A DNA stretch of 64,000 nt, taken from NCBI RefSeq assembly GCF_018918005.1, contig NZ_JAHLPR010000033.1, positions 19,447 to 83,446 on the forward strand, written 5' to 3'. The notes beneath the pieces are model-generated. The model saw only the letters and a program-made list of their open reading frames with translations. It searched no databases and was not told the DNA's origin. This document shows positions 22,036 to 32,275 of this stretch, one piece after another. A program made the position numbers and the translations under genes. Each line of letters starts with the position of its first letter. Position 1 is the stretch's first letter. The DNA is from Paenibacillus sp. MSJ-34. Its GTDB lineage: Bacteria; Bacillota; Bacilli; Paenibacillales; Paenibacillaceae.

Positions 22036-22455
22036 ATGCCAACAATTAATCAATTAGTGCGCAAAGGCCGCGAAGAGAAAAAATCGAAGTCTAAATCCCC
22101 TGCATTGCAAAAAGGATTCAACGCTTTGAAGCGTGAAGAGACTGATTTGAGCGCCCCGCAAAAACGCGGCGTATGTACTCGCGTAGGTACTTTGACTCCG
22201 AAAAAACCGAACTCCGCGCTTCGTAAATACGCTCGTGTTCGTTTGACGAACCGCGTGGAAGTGAACGCGTATATCGGCGGAATCGGACACAACTTGCAAG
22301 AGCACAGTGTCGTATTGGTTCGCGGCGGACGGGTAAAAGACCTTCCGGGGGTACGTTACCATATCGTGCGCGGTGCATTGGATACTGCAGGCGTGAACAA
22401 CCGTATGCAAGCTCGTTCGAAATACGGTACGAAACGTCCGAAAGAGAAAAAATAA
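22036..22455 (+). CDS. rpsL: 30S ribosomal protein S12
   Basis: 139-residue decoding-centre protein. The streptomycin-related motifs [11 protein letters not shown] and [14 protein letters not shown] carry wild-type lysines. GAAGGGGGTGG precedes the ATG. Followed 56 nt later by rpsG. Confidence 0.97.
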   Translation: MPTINQLVRKGREEKKSKSKSPALQKGFNALKREETDLSAPQKRGVCTRVGTLTPKKPNSALRKYARVRLTNRVEVNAYIGGIGHNLQEHSVVLVRGGRVKDLPGVRYHIVRGALDTAGVNNRMQARSKYGTKRPKEKK

Positions 22456-22511
22456 TCGAATGACGATGTAAGCAGAAGATTGATAGAATGACGAAAGAAA
22501 GGGGGATACCC

Positions 22512-22982
22512 ATGCCACGCAAAGGTCCAGTTTCGAAGAGAGACGTGTTGCCGGATCCGGTGTATAACAGCAAATTGGTTACTCGCCTGATCAACCGCAT
22601 CATGATCGACGGTAAACGGGGCGTTGCTCAAACAATCCTTTACGATGCGTTCAAGTTGATTCAAGAACGTACAGGCAAAGAGCCGATGGAAGTGTTTGAA
22701 GCAGCGATCAAAAATATTATGCCGGTATTGGAAGTTAAAGCTCGTCGTGTCGGCGGCGCCAACTACCAAGTGCCGATCGAAGTAAAACCTGAAAGACGCA
22801 CCTCCTTAGGGTTGCGTTGGCTCGTAAACTATTCCCGCACTCGCGGGGAGAAAACGATGGAAGAGCGTTTGGCGGCTGAGATTATCGACGCTTCCAACAA
22901 CACAGGCGCTTCCGTTAAGAAACGTGAAGACACGCACAAAATGGCTGACGCCAACAAAGCGTTCGCGCACTATCGTTGGTAG
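22512..22982 (+). CDS. rpsG: 30S ribosomal protein S7
   Basis: 156-residue 30S head protein that nucleates assembly on the 3' domain of 16S r[23 protein letters not shown] is the standard start; ATG 22512 has AAAGGGGGATACCC upstream, while ATG 22488 would add eight foreign residues. S7 is the autogenous regulator of the str operon in E. coli; whether that applies here is unknown. Confidence 0.97.
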   Translation: MPRKGPVSKRDVLPDPVYNSKLVTRLINRIMIDGKRGVAQTILYDAFKLIQERTGKEPMEVFEAAIKNIMPVLEVKARRVGGANYQVPIEVKPERRTSLGLRWLVNYSRTRGEKTMEERLAAEIIDASNNTGASVKKREDTHKMADANKAFAHYRW

Positions 22983-23052
22983 GATCAAGCTTTACGTTTC
23001 GTCAATTTATAGAATTCAGTTAAGATAGTCTAATTTGAAGGGAGACTGTTTC

Positions 23053-25125
23053 ATGGCAAGAGAGTTCTCCTTGAAAAATACACGCAACATCGGGATCATG
23101 GCACATATTGATGCCGGTAAGACTACGACTACGGAGCGGATCTTGTTCTTTACGGGCCGTACGCACAAAATCGGGGAAGTTCACGAAGGTGCGGCTACGA
23201 TGGACTGGATGGAGCAAGAGCAAGAGCGCGGTATTACGATTACGTCTGCCGCGACGACCGCTCAATGGAAGGGTCACCGCATCAATATCATCGATACCCC
23301 CGGACACGTTGACTTCACCGTTGAAGTTGAGCGTTCCTTGCGTGTATTGGATGGGGCAGTTGGTGTTTTTAGCGCGAAGGAAGGCGTAGAGCCGCAATCC
23401 GAGACGGTTTGGAGACAAGCCGATAAATACGGTGTTCCGCGTATTGCATATGTCAATAAAATGGATACCGTCGGAGCGGACTTTTTGCACGTTATTCAAA
23501 CGATGCGCGACAGATTGCAAGCAAATGCCGTTGCGATTCAACTTCCAATCGGAGCGGAGAATGATTTCAAAGGTATCATCGACTTGGTCGAACAAGTAGC
23601 TTATATCTACAAAGACGACCTTGGCAAAGATATCGAACAAATCGAAATTCCGGCGGAGTACAAAGACAAAGTCGAAGAACTTCGCATGGAATTGGTCGAG
23701 AAGGTAGCGGAGCTTGACGAAGACTTGACCATGAAGTATCTTGAAGGTGAGGAAATTACAGTACCCGAACTGAAAGCGGCATTGCGCAAAGGGGTATGTA
23801 GCGTACAAATCTTCCCGGTCGTTTGCGGGTCTTCCTATCGCAACAAAGGGGTTCAATTGATGTTGGACGCCGTTGTCGATTACTTGCCTGCGCCGATCGA
23901 CGTACCTGACATTAAAGGTCATCTTGAAGACGGTACGGAAGCGGTTCGCCATTCTTCCGACGAAGAGCCGTTCGCGGCGCTTGCTTTCAAGATCATGACA
24001 GATCCTTATGTCGGTAAACTGACGTTCTTCCGCGTATATTCCGGCGTGCTACAATCCGGATCGTACGTATTGAACGCGACGAAAGGCAAACGCGAACGGA
24101 TCGGCCGTATCCTGCAAATGCATGCGAACAGCCGCCAGGAGATCTCCATCGTGTACTCCGGCGATATCGCGGCTGCCGTAGGTTTGAAAGATACAGGCAC
24201 GGGCGACACGCTTTGCGACGAGAAAAATCCGGTTATTCTGGAATCCATGAACTTCCCGGATCCGGTTATCGAGATCGCCGTCGAGCCGAAGACGAAAGCC
24301 GACCAAGACAAGCTTGGCGCGGCGCTCGCGAAATTGACGGAAGAGGATCCGACGCTGCGCGCTTCGACGAACGAAGAAACGGGCCAAACGATCCTTGCCG
24401 GTATGGGCGAGCTTCATCTCGATATTATTATCGACCGTATGCGCCGCGAGTTCAAAGTGGATACGAACGTAGGTAAACCGCAAGTTGCTTACCGCGAAAC
24501 GTTCCGCACTCCTGCACGCGTGGAAGGCAAGTTCGTACGCCAATCCGGCGGTCGCGGACAATACGGACACGTTTGGGTCGAATTCGAACCGCTTGAAGCG
24601 GGCACCGGCCTGCAGTTCGACAGCAAAATCGTCGGCGGTGCGGTTCCGAGAGAATATATCGCTCCTGCGCAAGCGGGTATCGAAGAAGCGATGAAGAACG
24701 GTGTTCTTGCCGGCTTCCCGCTCGTCGATGTGAAAGCCACGATCGTTGACGGATCTTACCATGACGTCGACTCCAGTGAGATGGCGTTTAAGATTGCCGG
24801 TTCGATGGCTTTGAAAGCGGCGAAAGACAAATGTAATCCGGTTCTGCTCGAGCCGATCATGAAAGTGGAAGTTACCGTTCCGGAAGAATACATGGGCGAC
24901 GTGATGGGTATGCTTAACTCCCGTCGCGGCCGGATCGAAGGTATGGATTCCCGCGGGGGCGCGCAAGTGATTCGTGCGAAAGTGCCGTTGTCCGAAATGT
25001 TCGGATATACGACGGTATTGCGTTCCGGTACACAAGGCCGCGGTGTCTTCTCGATGGAAATTTCCCACTACGAAGAAGTGCCTCGCAACATTGCCGAGGA
25101 AATCATTTCGAAGAGCGGCTCTTAA
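23053..25125 (+). CDS. fusA: elongation factor G
   Basis: 690-residue translocation GTPase. G1 [14 protein letters not shown], switch [12 protein letters not shown]3 DTPGHVDF and G4 NKMD are present, followed by domains II-V. ATG 23053 follows GAAGGGAGACTG. Fusidic-acid contact residues look wild-type as far as can be judged. Confidence 0.97.
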   Translation: MAREFSLKNTRNIGIMAHIDAGKTTTTERILFFTGRTHKIGEVHEGAATMDWMEQEQERGITITSAATTAQWKGHRINIIDTPGHVDFTVEVERSLRVLDGAVGVFSAKEGVEPQSETVWRQADKYGVPRIAYVNKMDTVGADFLHVIQTMRDRLQANAVAIQLPIGAENDFKGIIDLVEQVAYIYKDDLGKDIEQIEIPAEYKDKVEELRMELVEKVAELDEDLTMKYLEGEEITVPELKAALRKGVCSVQIFPVVCGSSYRNKGVQLMLDAVVDYLPAPIDVPDIKGHLEDGTEAVRHSSDEEPFAALAFKIMTDPYVGKLTFFRVYSGVLQSGSYVLNATKGKRERIGRILQMHANSRQEISIVYSGDIAAAVGLKDTGTGDTLCDEKNPVILESMNFPDPVIEIAVEPKTKADQDKLGAALAKLTEEDPTLRASTNEETGQTILAGMGELHLDIIIDRMRREFKVDTNVGKPQVAYRETFRTPARVEGKFVRQSGGRGQYGHVWVEFEPLEAGTGLQFDSKIVGGAVPREYIAPAQAGIEEAMKNGVLAGFPLVDVKATIVDGSYHDVDSSEMAFKIAGSMALKAAKDKCNPVLLEPIMKVEVTVPEEYMGDVMGMLNSRRGRIEGMDSRGGAQVIRAKVPLSEMFGYTTVLRSGTQGRGVFSMEISHYEEVPRNIAEEIISKSGS

Positions 25126-25140
25126 GATTGTTTTCCAGCC

Positions 25141-25173
25141 GGCTGTGCGCTTGACTCATTCAGGCGCACAGCC
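25141..25173 (+). promoter_or_regulatory. 10-bp perfect hairpin between fusA and tuf
   Basis: GGCTGTGCGC and GCGCACAGCC form a perfect GC-rich stem with a 13-nt loop. No U-tract follows, so it is more likely an mRNA stability or processing element than a terminator. It would help tuf outproduce fusA. Confidence 0.6.
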
Positions 25174-25216
25174 AGGCAACATATAATTTCCAAATATTAA
25201 GGAGGCTTCGTTTCAA

Positions 25217-26410
25217 ATGGCAAAGGCTAAATTTGAACGTACTAAACCGCATGTTAACATCGGTACAATTGGTCACGTTGACCATGGTAAAACTACTTTG
25301 ACAGCTGCGATTACAACAGTATTGACAAAAAAATACGGCGGCGGTTCCGCGATCGCTTACGACCAAATCGATAAAGCTCCGGAAGAGCGCGAGCGCGGTA
25401 TCACAATCTCGACTTCCCACGTGGAATACGAGTCCGCTACTCGTCACTATGCACACGTTGACTGCCCAGGTCACGCCGACTACGTTAAAAACATGATCAC
25501 CGGTGCTGCGCAAATGGACGGCGCGATTCTCGTCGTTTCCGCTGCTGACGGCCCGATGCCGCAAACTCGCGAGCACATCTTGTTGTCCCGCCAAGTAGGC
25601 GTGCCTTACATCGTCGTATTCATGAACAAATGCGACATGGTTGAAGACGAAGAGTTGCTTGAACTTGTTGAAATGGAAATTCGCGATCTTCTTAGCGAAT
25701 ACGAATTCCCGGGCGACGACACTCCGGTCATTCGCGGTTCCGCTCGTGAAGCTCTTCAAAATCCGGACGGAGAATGGGCAGAAAAAATTCTTGAGTTGTT
25801 CGAACAAATCGACAACTACATCCCAACTCCGGAGCGCGATACTGACAAGCCTTTCTTGATGCCGGTTGAGGACGTATTCTCGATCACTGGCCGCGGTACG
25901 GTTGCTACAGGTCGCGTAGAGCGCGGTGTCGTTAAAGTCGGCGACGAAATCGAAATCGTTGGTATCGCTGAAGAAACTCGCAAATCCGTTGTTACAGGCG
26001 TTGAGATGTTCCGTAAACTTCTTGACTCCGCACAAGCTGGTGACAACATCGGTGCGCTTCTTCGCGGTGTTGACCGTAAAGAAATCGAGCGCGGCCAAGT
26101 TTTGGCTAAGCCGGGTTCCGTTAAACCTCATACGAACTTTACAGCTCAAGTATACGTATTGACGAAAGAAGAAGGCGGACGCCACAAACCTTTCTTCACA
26201 GGTTACCGTCCTCAATTCTACTTCCGTACAACGGACGTAACTGGCATCATCAACTTGCCGGAAGGCTCTGAGATGGTTATGCCTGGCGACAACATCACCG
26301 TTACGGTTGAACTGATCGCTCCAATCGCGATCGAAGAAGGTACTCGCTTCGCGATTCGCGAAGGCGGACGTACGGTTGGTGCCGGTGCGGTTGCATCCAT
26401 CATTAAATAA
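25217..26410 (+). CDS. tuf: elongation factor Tu
   Basis: 397-residue GTPase delivering aminoacyl-tRNA. G1 [10 protein letters not shown], switch [10 protein letters not shown]3 DCPGHADY and G4 NKCD are intact; domains II and III follow. AAGGAGGCTTCG precedes the ATG. Codon use is visibly biased, as expected of one of the most abundant proteins. Last gene of the str operon. Confidence 0.98.
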   Translation: MAKAKFERTKPHVNIGTIGHVDHGKTTLTAAITTVLTKKYGGGSAIAYDQIDKAPEERERGITISTSHVEYESATRHYAHVDCPGHADYVKNMITGAAQMDGAILVVSAADGPMPQTREHILLSRQVGVPYIVVFMNKCDMVEDEELLELVEMEIRDLLSEYEFPGDDTPVIRGSAREALQNPDGEWAEKILELFEQIDNYIPTPERDTDKPFLMPVEDVFSITGRGTVATGRVERGVVKVGDEIEIVGIAEETRKSVVTGVEMFRKLLDSAQAGDNIGALLRGVDRKEIERGQVLAKPGSVKPHTNFTAQVYVLTKEEGGRHKPFFTGYRPQFYFRTTDVTGIINLPEGSEMVMPGDNITVTVELIAPIAIEEGTRFAIREGGRTVGAGAVASIIK

Positions 26411-26415
26411 TAACA

Positions 26416-26480
26416 GGCGTTCGCTAGAACGCCCTATCGGAAATCCATTATCGCATCGTTGCGGTAATGGATTTTCTTCG
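26416..26480 (+). terminator. double hairpin terminator after tuf
   Basis: A first small hairpin GGCGTT/AACGCC (26416-26433) is followed by the main stem AAATCCATTA/TAATGGATTT (26441-26450 and 26465-26474) and a TTCTTCGTT tail. Confidence 0.85.
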
Positions 26481-26740
26481 TTATAGGGATCGGTGTAGGA
26501 GGAACTCGGCGACCAACCACCCAACCCGTGACAATGCAGATTTGCGGGAGCTTGCGATCCGACTGCCGGCATGCAGCAATACACCGTCTGCCGGGAATTG
26601 CGCTCGGTGCTCCGGCTCGGCGATTAACTCCAAATTGCGGAGTTATATTGGGGCTATGTTGGCTTTCTCGCTGCCTGAACGGTAAAACCTGGCGCCAATT
26701 TCAAGCAACTCGCCACTTTCCCTATACGTACCCCAGGACC

Positions 26741-26940
26741 AGGGCTTACATCGCGATTTGTATATGAAAATTCGAATAATATCGTCGGATTCGATGCGTG
26801 CGCCGCACATTTTGTATGATTTTTCGTATACAATTACTGGATCAGGGCCTGAAATCGCGTTTTGTGTATGAAATTTCGAACAATATCGACCGATTCGATG
26901 CGTGCACGGCACATTGTGTATGATTTTTCGTATTCGTTAT
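26741..26940. repeat. two tandem ~103-bp repeat units
   Basis: The block AGGGC(T/C)T...ATCGCG-TTTGT-TATGAAA-TTCGAA-AATATCG...GATTCGATGCGTGC...GCACATT-TGTATGATTTTTCGTAT occurs twice, starting near 26741 and 26844. The units are roughly 80% alike by eye. No ribosome site or convincing ORF. The preceding 26481-26740 shows no gene either. Confidence 0.7.
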
Positions 26941-27024
26941 GCCGCCTCTCGCAGATTTTCAAAGTTATATACAGTCAATCGGCGGCCTATTTCAATTTCA
27001 TAAATCCCTGCCGTTGAAGTAACT

Positions 27025-27366
27025 GGCTTTATTGCGCATATAGAAGGGGATACCTCCCTCAATTTCGAAGGCGGTCCGCGCGGACCTACGCTCTTCGTTT
27101 AGCGCTAACGAAACTAACGAGGCTGTCTATAATTGAGGACACTTTTTTAATTTGCTTCTCAGATGCCATCAGATCGATTTTCTTTTAGACAAGGGACCAT
27201 CTTTCATCTGAAATTCCATCTGAGCGGCGATTTTGAAGCAAAATAATTGTTGTCCACTTTAAATCGACAGTCTCCTAACAATCCTTATTCGGCTCAAAAG
27301 GAAGACGTTCCCCATTATAAACCACGTATCGCTATGCATCGGAAATCGTCGGTCTTACCACCTTTT
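27025..27366. repeat. dispersed intergenic repeat, copy B, split by an insertion
   Basis: Matches 8403-8587 in two blocks, 27025-27118 and 27275-27366. Removing 27119-27274 plus one copy of the 5-bp duplication restores continuous alignment (GCTAACGAAACTAACAATCC against GCTAACGAAACTGGCATTCC). No gene. Confidence 0.78.
27119..27274. mobile_element. 156-bp MITE-like element with CTAAC target duplication
   Basis: The element begins GAGGCTGTC and ends GACAGTCTC (imperfect terminal inverted repeats extending about 23 bp through ...GAGGACA / TGTCC...). It is flanked on both sides by CTAAC (27114-27118 and 27275-27279). An internal CTCAGATG/CATCTGAG pair extends the palindromic design. No transposase ORF fits, so it would be mobilised in trans. 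The host repeat copy A at 8403 shows the empty site. Confidence 0.72.
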
Positions 27367-27620
27367 TCAGTTAGCCCCCTAAATTCGCAACCTTTTTCGA
27401 GGCAACGCCAATGCTTGTTATCTGAAGATTCAGCAAAATAGCGCCCCAGTGCAGAGCCCTTCTAGCTCAATCGTCGTAAGTCACAACAAAACGCTCAATG
27501 CAACGCTTGTGATACATACCCCAAATTAACTACCGCTAAATCCGCCCTCACCGCCCAAATGAAGCAAATTGCCTTCATAAAATACTGTTAACCATTAAAT
27601 TGCTAGCTTGTCAGTGATAG
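27367..27620. other. intergenic, no gene seen
   Basis: Contains CAATGCTTGTTATCTGAAG...CAGCAAAATAGCGCC (about 27410-27446), which resembles 8173-8210 in the 51-bp repeat region. Otherwise no ORF with a ribosome site and no structure I can name. Confidence 0.5.
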
Positions 27621-27623
27621 CCG

Positions 27624-27910
27624 ATTGGAAATTGTCCAATGAAAACAGCCGATTTCACGGGCAAAACGGGTCCCTGTTGGAAATTGTCCAATGGAATGCC
27701 CCCATCTTCGTCTGTTCGCTGCATTTTCTGCTGATTCTATTGGATGAAATCCAACGGAGGGCTGCATGTTCGGTTTCAAGCGGATAAAACATTGGATAAA
27801 ATCCAATGAACGACCTTATCCTGGGGTTTACAAGTAGTAAAATATTTGATAAATCCAATGAACGACTGTATCTTGAGGTTTGCAAGGAGCAACATTGGAT
27901 AAAATCCAAT
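27624..27910. repeat. array of six ATTGGA-N5-TCCAAT palindromes at helical spacing
   Basis: 17-bp palindromes start at 27624, 27676, 27739, 27791, 27843 (degenerate) and 27894. Steps are 52, 63, 52, 52 and 51 bp, i.e. about five or six helical turns. The inter-palindrome spacers differ except between the last units, where GAACGAC...TATC...GGTTT is shared. A second array with the same step pattern is at 50492-50674. Small ORFs that cross it encode repeated W-x-x-SN words and lack ribosome sites. Confidence 0.8.
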
Positions 27911-28053
27911 GAAGGAGCGCATGCCCGGGTTCGGTCGGATCAAACGGATCCCATTCGCGAACCTCCTGCCGGCTTATGGTATGATAAGACGTAATAAAGT
28001 CATCTTCGAACGGCGAAAACGAAAGGGAAGATTCGTATAAGGGGGAGAATGCG

Positions 28054-29469
28054 ATGAAACACAGTGCGGGCGAATGGTTGGAGCGAACACTTGGGCAATT
28101 TTCGGGCAAAGGAAACATTAGCAAAATGATAGACAAGCAAAGCATTGGAAAAAGAGTCGCAAATAAAAGCGGCATAGGCAAACGGATCGAAGCCAAACGG
28201 ATCGAAGAAAAAAAACGAATCGCAGGCAAAAGAGGTGCAAGCAAACTCGCAAGCAAACCAGTCGCGGGCAAACGATCCACAGGCAAACCAGTCACCGGCA
28301 ACAGAGTCACAACCCCAGGCAGACGCATCGCGCTGGCGGGCATGATGCTGTTGTTGCTGTCCGGGGCAGGCTGCGATGACGAGACGTTGCGCGGCGGAAC
28401 GGCGAAAGAAGGCGAGGGGCCAAGCGCGGTTGAAACGGCGAGAGAGTCCGCCATCCCGTATACGGCCGAAACGTTGGCAGAAGGGCTGAATGTGCCGTGG
28501 GAAATGGCGATCGCTCCGGACGGGCGAATCTTCTTCACCGAGAGGCCGGGGGCGATTCGAGTGATCGAGCAGGATCGTCTGGCGAAGGAGCCGCTCATCG
28601 AAATGGAGGCGCCTTTCATCAGCAGAAGCGAAGGGGGGCTGCTGGGGCTTGCGATCGATCCGAACTTCGAAGACAACCGCTTCCTGTATGCGTACCATAC
28701 ATACGAGACGGAAGAAGGAATCCGGAATCGGGTCATTCGATTGAAGGAGAACGGCAACAAGGCCGAGATCGATCAAGTGCTGATCGACGGGCTGCCCGGC
28801 GCTGCCAACCATAACGGAGGAAGGATCAAAATCGGTCCGGACGGCTATCTCTACATTACGACCGGCGACCGGTACGAGCCGGGACTCGCCCAGGAACGCG
28901 AAAGCTTAGGCGGTAAAATATTGCGGATCGCACCGGACGGCTCCATCCCGCAGGACAATCCGTTTCCCGGCTCGCCGGTATACAGCTTGGGACACCGCAA
29001 TCCGCAAGGCCTCGCGTGGCATCCCGTTACCGGACAGCTGTACGCTTCGGAACACGGCCAATCGGCGCATGACGAAGTGAATCGGATCGAAGCCGGCGCG
29101 AATTACGGCTGGCCGATCGTTCAAGGCGACGAACAATCCGGACAATATCCGGATTTGATAAAGCCGCTGCTCCATAGCGGGGAAGAAACATGGGCTCCGT
29201 CGGGCATGGCCTTTATTACGCAAGGTCCGTGGAAGAACAGGCTGCTTGTCGCGAATTTGGCGGGGAAGCAAGCGCTGCTGATCGAGCTAAGCGAACCCCA
29301 TTATAATGAAGCAAAAAATGTAGAGGCGTTGTTTCGCGATTTGGGGAGAATTCGCAACATCTACGAAGGGCCGGACGGCTCCGTATATGTCATGACCAAT
29401 AACCGCGACGGACGAGGAAATCCGCAGCAGGGCGACGACAAGATGATACGGCTTCGTCCCCGGACGTAA
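28054..29469 (+). CDS. PQQ-dependent sugar dehydrogenase-like beta-propeller protein with basic N-terminal extension
   Basis: 471 residues. The C-terminal 360 match the soluble aldose/glucose-sorbosone dehydrogenase propeller: GLNVPWEMAIAPDGRIFFTE, GGLLGLAIDPNF, NHNGGRIKIGPDGYLYITTGD, YSLGHRNPQGLAWHP and the EHG-HDEVNRI segment with the catalytic-type histidines. These enzymes oxidise sugars using PQQ outside the membrane. Residues 1-90 are a Lys/Arg/Gly/Ser-rich, internally repetitive stretch (KRIEAKRIEEKKRI, AGKR, GKPVTGN) before a hydrophobic RRIALAGMMLLLLSGAGC signal. AGGGGGAGA 5 nt before ATG 28054 supports the long form; the inner ATG 28342 has no ribosome site. No PQQ synthesis genes are nearby. 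The lipobox is non-canonical (Gly at -3). Confidence 0.82.
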   Translation: MKHSAGEWLERTLGQFSGKGNISKMIDKQSIGKRVANKSGIGKRIEAKRIEEKKRIAGKRGASKLASKPVAGKRSTGKPVTGNRVTTPGRRIALAGMMLLLLSGAGCDDETLRGGTAKEGEGPSAVETARESAIPYTAETLAEGLNVPWEMAIAPDGRIFFTERPGAIRVIEQDRLAKEPLIEMEAPFISRSEGGLLGLAIDPNFEDNRFLYAYHTYETEEGIRNRVIRLKENGNKAEIDQVLIDGLPGAANHNGGRIKIGPDGYLYITTGDRYEPGLAQERESLGGKILRIAPDGSIPQDNPFPGSPVYSLGHRNPQGLAWHPVTGQLYASEHGQSAHDEVNRIEAGANYGWPIVQGDEQSGQYPDLIKPLLHSGEETWAPSGMAFITQGPWKNRLLVANLAGKQALLIELSEPHYNEAKNVEALFRDLGRIRNIYEGPDGSVYVMTNNRDGRGNPQQGDDKMIRLRPRT

Positions 29470-29549
29470 CCGGTACGACAAACCGCAGGTTAAGGGCGCA
29501 CAGGTTAAGGCGTACGGGCCGGCGGCAGTTTACAGCCTTTTATCCGCGG

Positions 29550-29565
29550 TGTGACATAACTCACA
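29550..29565 (+). promoter_or_regulatory. perfect Fnr/Crp-type box upstream of hemAT
   Basis: TGTGACATAACTCACA is an exact TGTGA-N6-TCACA palindrome. In Bacillus this is the Fnr consensus for oxygen-limited control. It lies 95 nt before the start of an oxygen-sensor gene. A weak AT-rich -10 (around 29588-29595) would place the box near -41, fitting activation. Confidence 0.65.
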
Positions 29566-29659
29566 TCTAATTTAAAACGTTTCCTTCAAAATATTGGCAT
29601 GTCGATGGAGAAGCGCGCTTGAACGCATTCTGCACTGTCTTATTGAGGAGGAGATTGAA

Positions 29660-30997
29660 ATGAGCGAAAAACGGTTTTTAGCATTTGCACAACGTTTCGG
29701 AAGCCAACGCAACGGAAAGCGAAGGAGCCAAGATCTATTGGATACGGAGAAAAAGCATGAAGTCGTCATCGATTGCGGCGGCAACGAAGACGTTCGCAAA
29801 CAGTTCGAGATGATTCGGCTGAACGCGGACGATTTGCAGCGGATCCGGCAAATGCAGCCGCTGATCGAACGGCATATCGGCGAAATAACCGCCGCATTCT
29901 ACGATTCGATTCTGGGCGTGAAAGAATTGGAAGCCATCATAACAAGCCATAGTACGATCGAGCGGCTGAAAAAAACATTGACCGCGCATATTATGGAAAT
30001 GTTCTCCGGCCGAATCGACGAGGCGTACGTCGGCAAACGGTTCCGAATCGCCCAGGTTCATCTGCGAATCGGCCTGCGCCCGAAATGGTATATGGGCTCA
30101 TTTCAAAACTTGCAAAACTCATTGATCGATATTTTACATACCTATATAAGCAACCCGGAAGAGCGCGTCGCTTATGTGAAATCGGTGCTGAAGCTGTTGA
30201 ACTTGGAGCAGCAGCTCGTTCTGGAAATCTATGAGGCGGAACATTTGCACGAGCGGGAAGAGCAGTATGAAAAAGTGAAAGACGAACTGAAACAGAACTT
30301 GTTCGGCTTGAGCGAAGGGCTGGCGCGGCTAACGAAAGAAACGAGCGGATCGGTGCAGCAGTTGGTCGCGAAAAGCAACGAAGTAAAGCAGGCGATCTAT
30401 CGCAGTACGGAAGTGTCCGAACGATCAAGCAAGCTCGCCCTGGAAGGGAAGATGAAACTGGACGAAATGACCGCCAAGATCGAGATTATCGACAAGAGCT
30501 CGTCTCATATGGAGCAAGCGGTCATGCAACTGTCGGAGTTGTCGCGGCAAATTCGGGGCATCGTCGGCGCCGTTCAGCAGATCGCCAATCAAACGAAACT
30601 GCTCGCGCTCAACGCGTCGATCGAAGCGGCAAGAGCCGGGGAGCACGGCAAAGGATTCGGCGTCGTATCCAATGAAGTGAAATCGTTATCCGAGGATACG
30701 AGACGGACGGTCGCGCTGATTGCCGATTTGGTAGAACAGTCCGAGCGGCATACTGAAGAAGTGGTCGCAGCGATCGGCAACGTCCAGCGGCTGGTCAAGG
30801 ACGGGCATGAGCATTCGAAAGGGACGAGCCATGCATTCGGCATGATTGTAGACTCCATGAAGCATATCGGCGACGAAATCGTGATGATCGAAAAAGAAAT
30901 GACCGCGCTGAACGAGACGCTGGAAAGCATCGGACAATCCACCTATGAGGTGGCCGCGTCGGCGAGTGCGCTGAACGAAACGACGATCAATTTGTAG
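29660..30997 (+). CDS. hemAT: globin-coupled heme aerotaxis transducer HemAT
   Basis: 445-residue soluble chemoreceptor. The protoglobin sensor (about residues 50-200) carries the proximal heme ligand His134 in [20 protein letters not shown]; the C-terminal half is a methyl-accepting signalling coiled coil with the hairpin [20 protein letters not shown] and [16 protein letters not shown], which contacts CheA/CheW. No transmembrane helix, as in Bacillus HemAT. ATG 29660 has TTGAGGAGGAG upstream; ATG 29594 has none. Expected role: movement toward or away from oxygen. Confidence 0.93.
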   Translation: MSEKRFLAFAQRFGSQRNGKRRSQDLLDTEKKHEVVIDCGGNEDVRKQFEMIRLNADDLQRIRQMQPLIERHIGEITAAFYDSILGVKELEAIITSHSTIERLKKTLTAHIMEMFSGRIDEAYVGKRFRIAQVHLRIGLRPKWYMGSFQNLQNSLIDILHTYISNPEERVAYVKSVLKLLNLEQQLVLEIYEAEHLHEREEQYEKVKDELKQNLFGLSEGLARLTKETSGSVQQLVAKSNEVKQAIYRSTEVSERSSKLALEGKMKLDEMTAKIEIIDKSSSHMEQAVMQLSELSRQIRGIVGAVQQIANQTKLLALNASIEAARAGEHGKGFGVVSNEVKSLSEDTRRTVALIADLVEQSERHTEEVVAAIGNVQRLVKDGHEHSKGTSHAFGMIVDSMKHIGDEIVMIEKEMTALNETLESIGQSTYEVAASASALNETTINL

Positions 30998-31109
30998 GAG
31001 ACGGGCTGCCGGAAGGGACGGTTTCAGGCCCGTTTCCGTTATCCTTCCCGTCTTCGAAAACGCCCATTCGGAAATATCGAATAAAATCATGCCCCATATG
31101 AACTTTTTG

Positions 31110-31138
31110 TTGCATTTGTCATTCGTTTTATATATAAT
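31110..31138 (+). promoter_or_regulatory. promoter of the S10-spc-alpha supercluster
   Basis: TTGCAT (31110-31115), 17-nt spacer and a perfect TATAAT (31133-31138). It starts a leader of about 130 nt before rpsJ. No clear terminator separates hemAT from it. Confidence 0.85.
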
Positions 31139-31170
31139 AGTGAATGTTGTTCTGTGACGTTGCGATGATG

Positions 31171-31584
<414 letters not shown>

Positions 31585-31625
31585 TACAAGATTAACGAGA
31601 GTAGGAAAGGAAAAGAGGTGTCAAC

Positions 31626-32249
31626 ATGAAAGGTATCTTAGGGAGAAAATTGGGAATGACGCAAGTATTTACTCCGGAAGGCAACGTGATTCCGGTCACG
31701 GTTATTGAAGCCGGCCCTTGCGTAGTTCTGCAAAAGAAAGACCAAGAGAACGACGGATACGAGGCGGTTCAGCTCGGTTTTGTCGATAAGAAAGAAAAAA
31801 ACGCCAACAAACCTGAAACGGCTCATGCGAAAAAAGCAGGAACCGCACCTAAGCGCTACATTCGTGAAATTCGCGGCGTAGACATGGCGAATTACGAAGT
31901 CGGACAGGAATTGAAAGCCGATATTTTCGAAGTTGGCGAATTCGTTGACGTAACGGGTACTTCGAAAGGGAAAGGGTTCCAAGGCGTTATTAAAAGATGG
32001 GGACAAAGCCGCGGACCGATGTCGCACGGTTCCCGCTATCATCGCGGACCGGGTTCGATGGGTTCCATCCAGGCGAACCGCGTACCGAAAGGCAAACGTC
32101 TTCCAGGGCATATGGGCAACGAGACGGTAACGCTTCAAAAGCTGGAAGTGATTCGCGTGGATGCGGAACGCAACGTGTTGCTCGTTAAAGGATCCGTTCC
32201 TGGAGCGAAGAACAGTTTCGTGAAAATCAAATCTACGGTGAAGAATTAA
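31626..32249 (+). CDS. rplC: 50S ribosomal protein L3
   Basis: 207-residue early-assembly 50S protein binding near the 3' end of 23S r[18 protein letters not shown] and the loop segment [17 protein letters not shown], which reaches the peptidyl transferase centre, are present. AAGAGGTG precedes the ATG. Confidence 0.97.
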   Translation: MKGILGRKLGMTQVFTPEGNVIPVTVIEAGPCVVLQKKDQENDGYEAVQLGFVDKKEKNANKPETAHAKKAGTAPKRYIREIRGVDMANYEVGQELKADIFEVGEFVDVTGTSKGKGFQGVIKRWGQSRGPMSHGSRYHRGPGSMGSIQANRVPKGKRLPGHMGNETVTLQKLEVIRVDAERNVLLVKGSVPGAKNSFVKIKSTVKN

Positions 32250-32275
32250 TTGCGTAAAGAAAGGAGGAACAAGAA

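Noticed and set aside
26467..26912. Short ORFs after tuf on both strands
   Set aside because: They start in the tuf terminator or run through the tandem repeat; no ribosome site and no family resemblance.
27603..27909. Two overlapping minus-strand ORFs of 67 and 84 codons
   Set aside because: They only translate the palindrome array (recurring W-x-x-SN), lack ribosome sites and have no other protein character.
27624..27910. CRISPR array
   Set aside because: Spacing is regular, but the repeats are 17-bp degenerate palindromes with related spacers, and there are no cas genes or leader.
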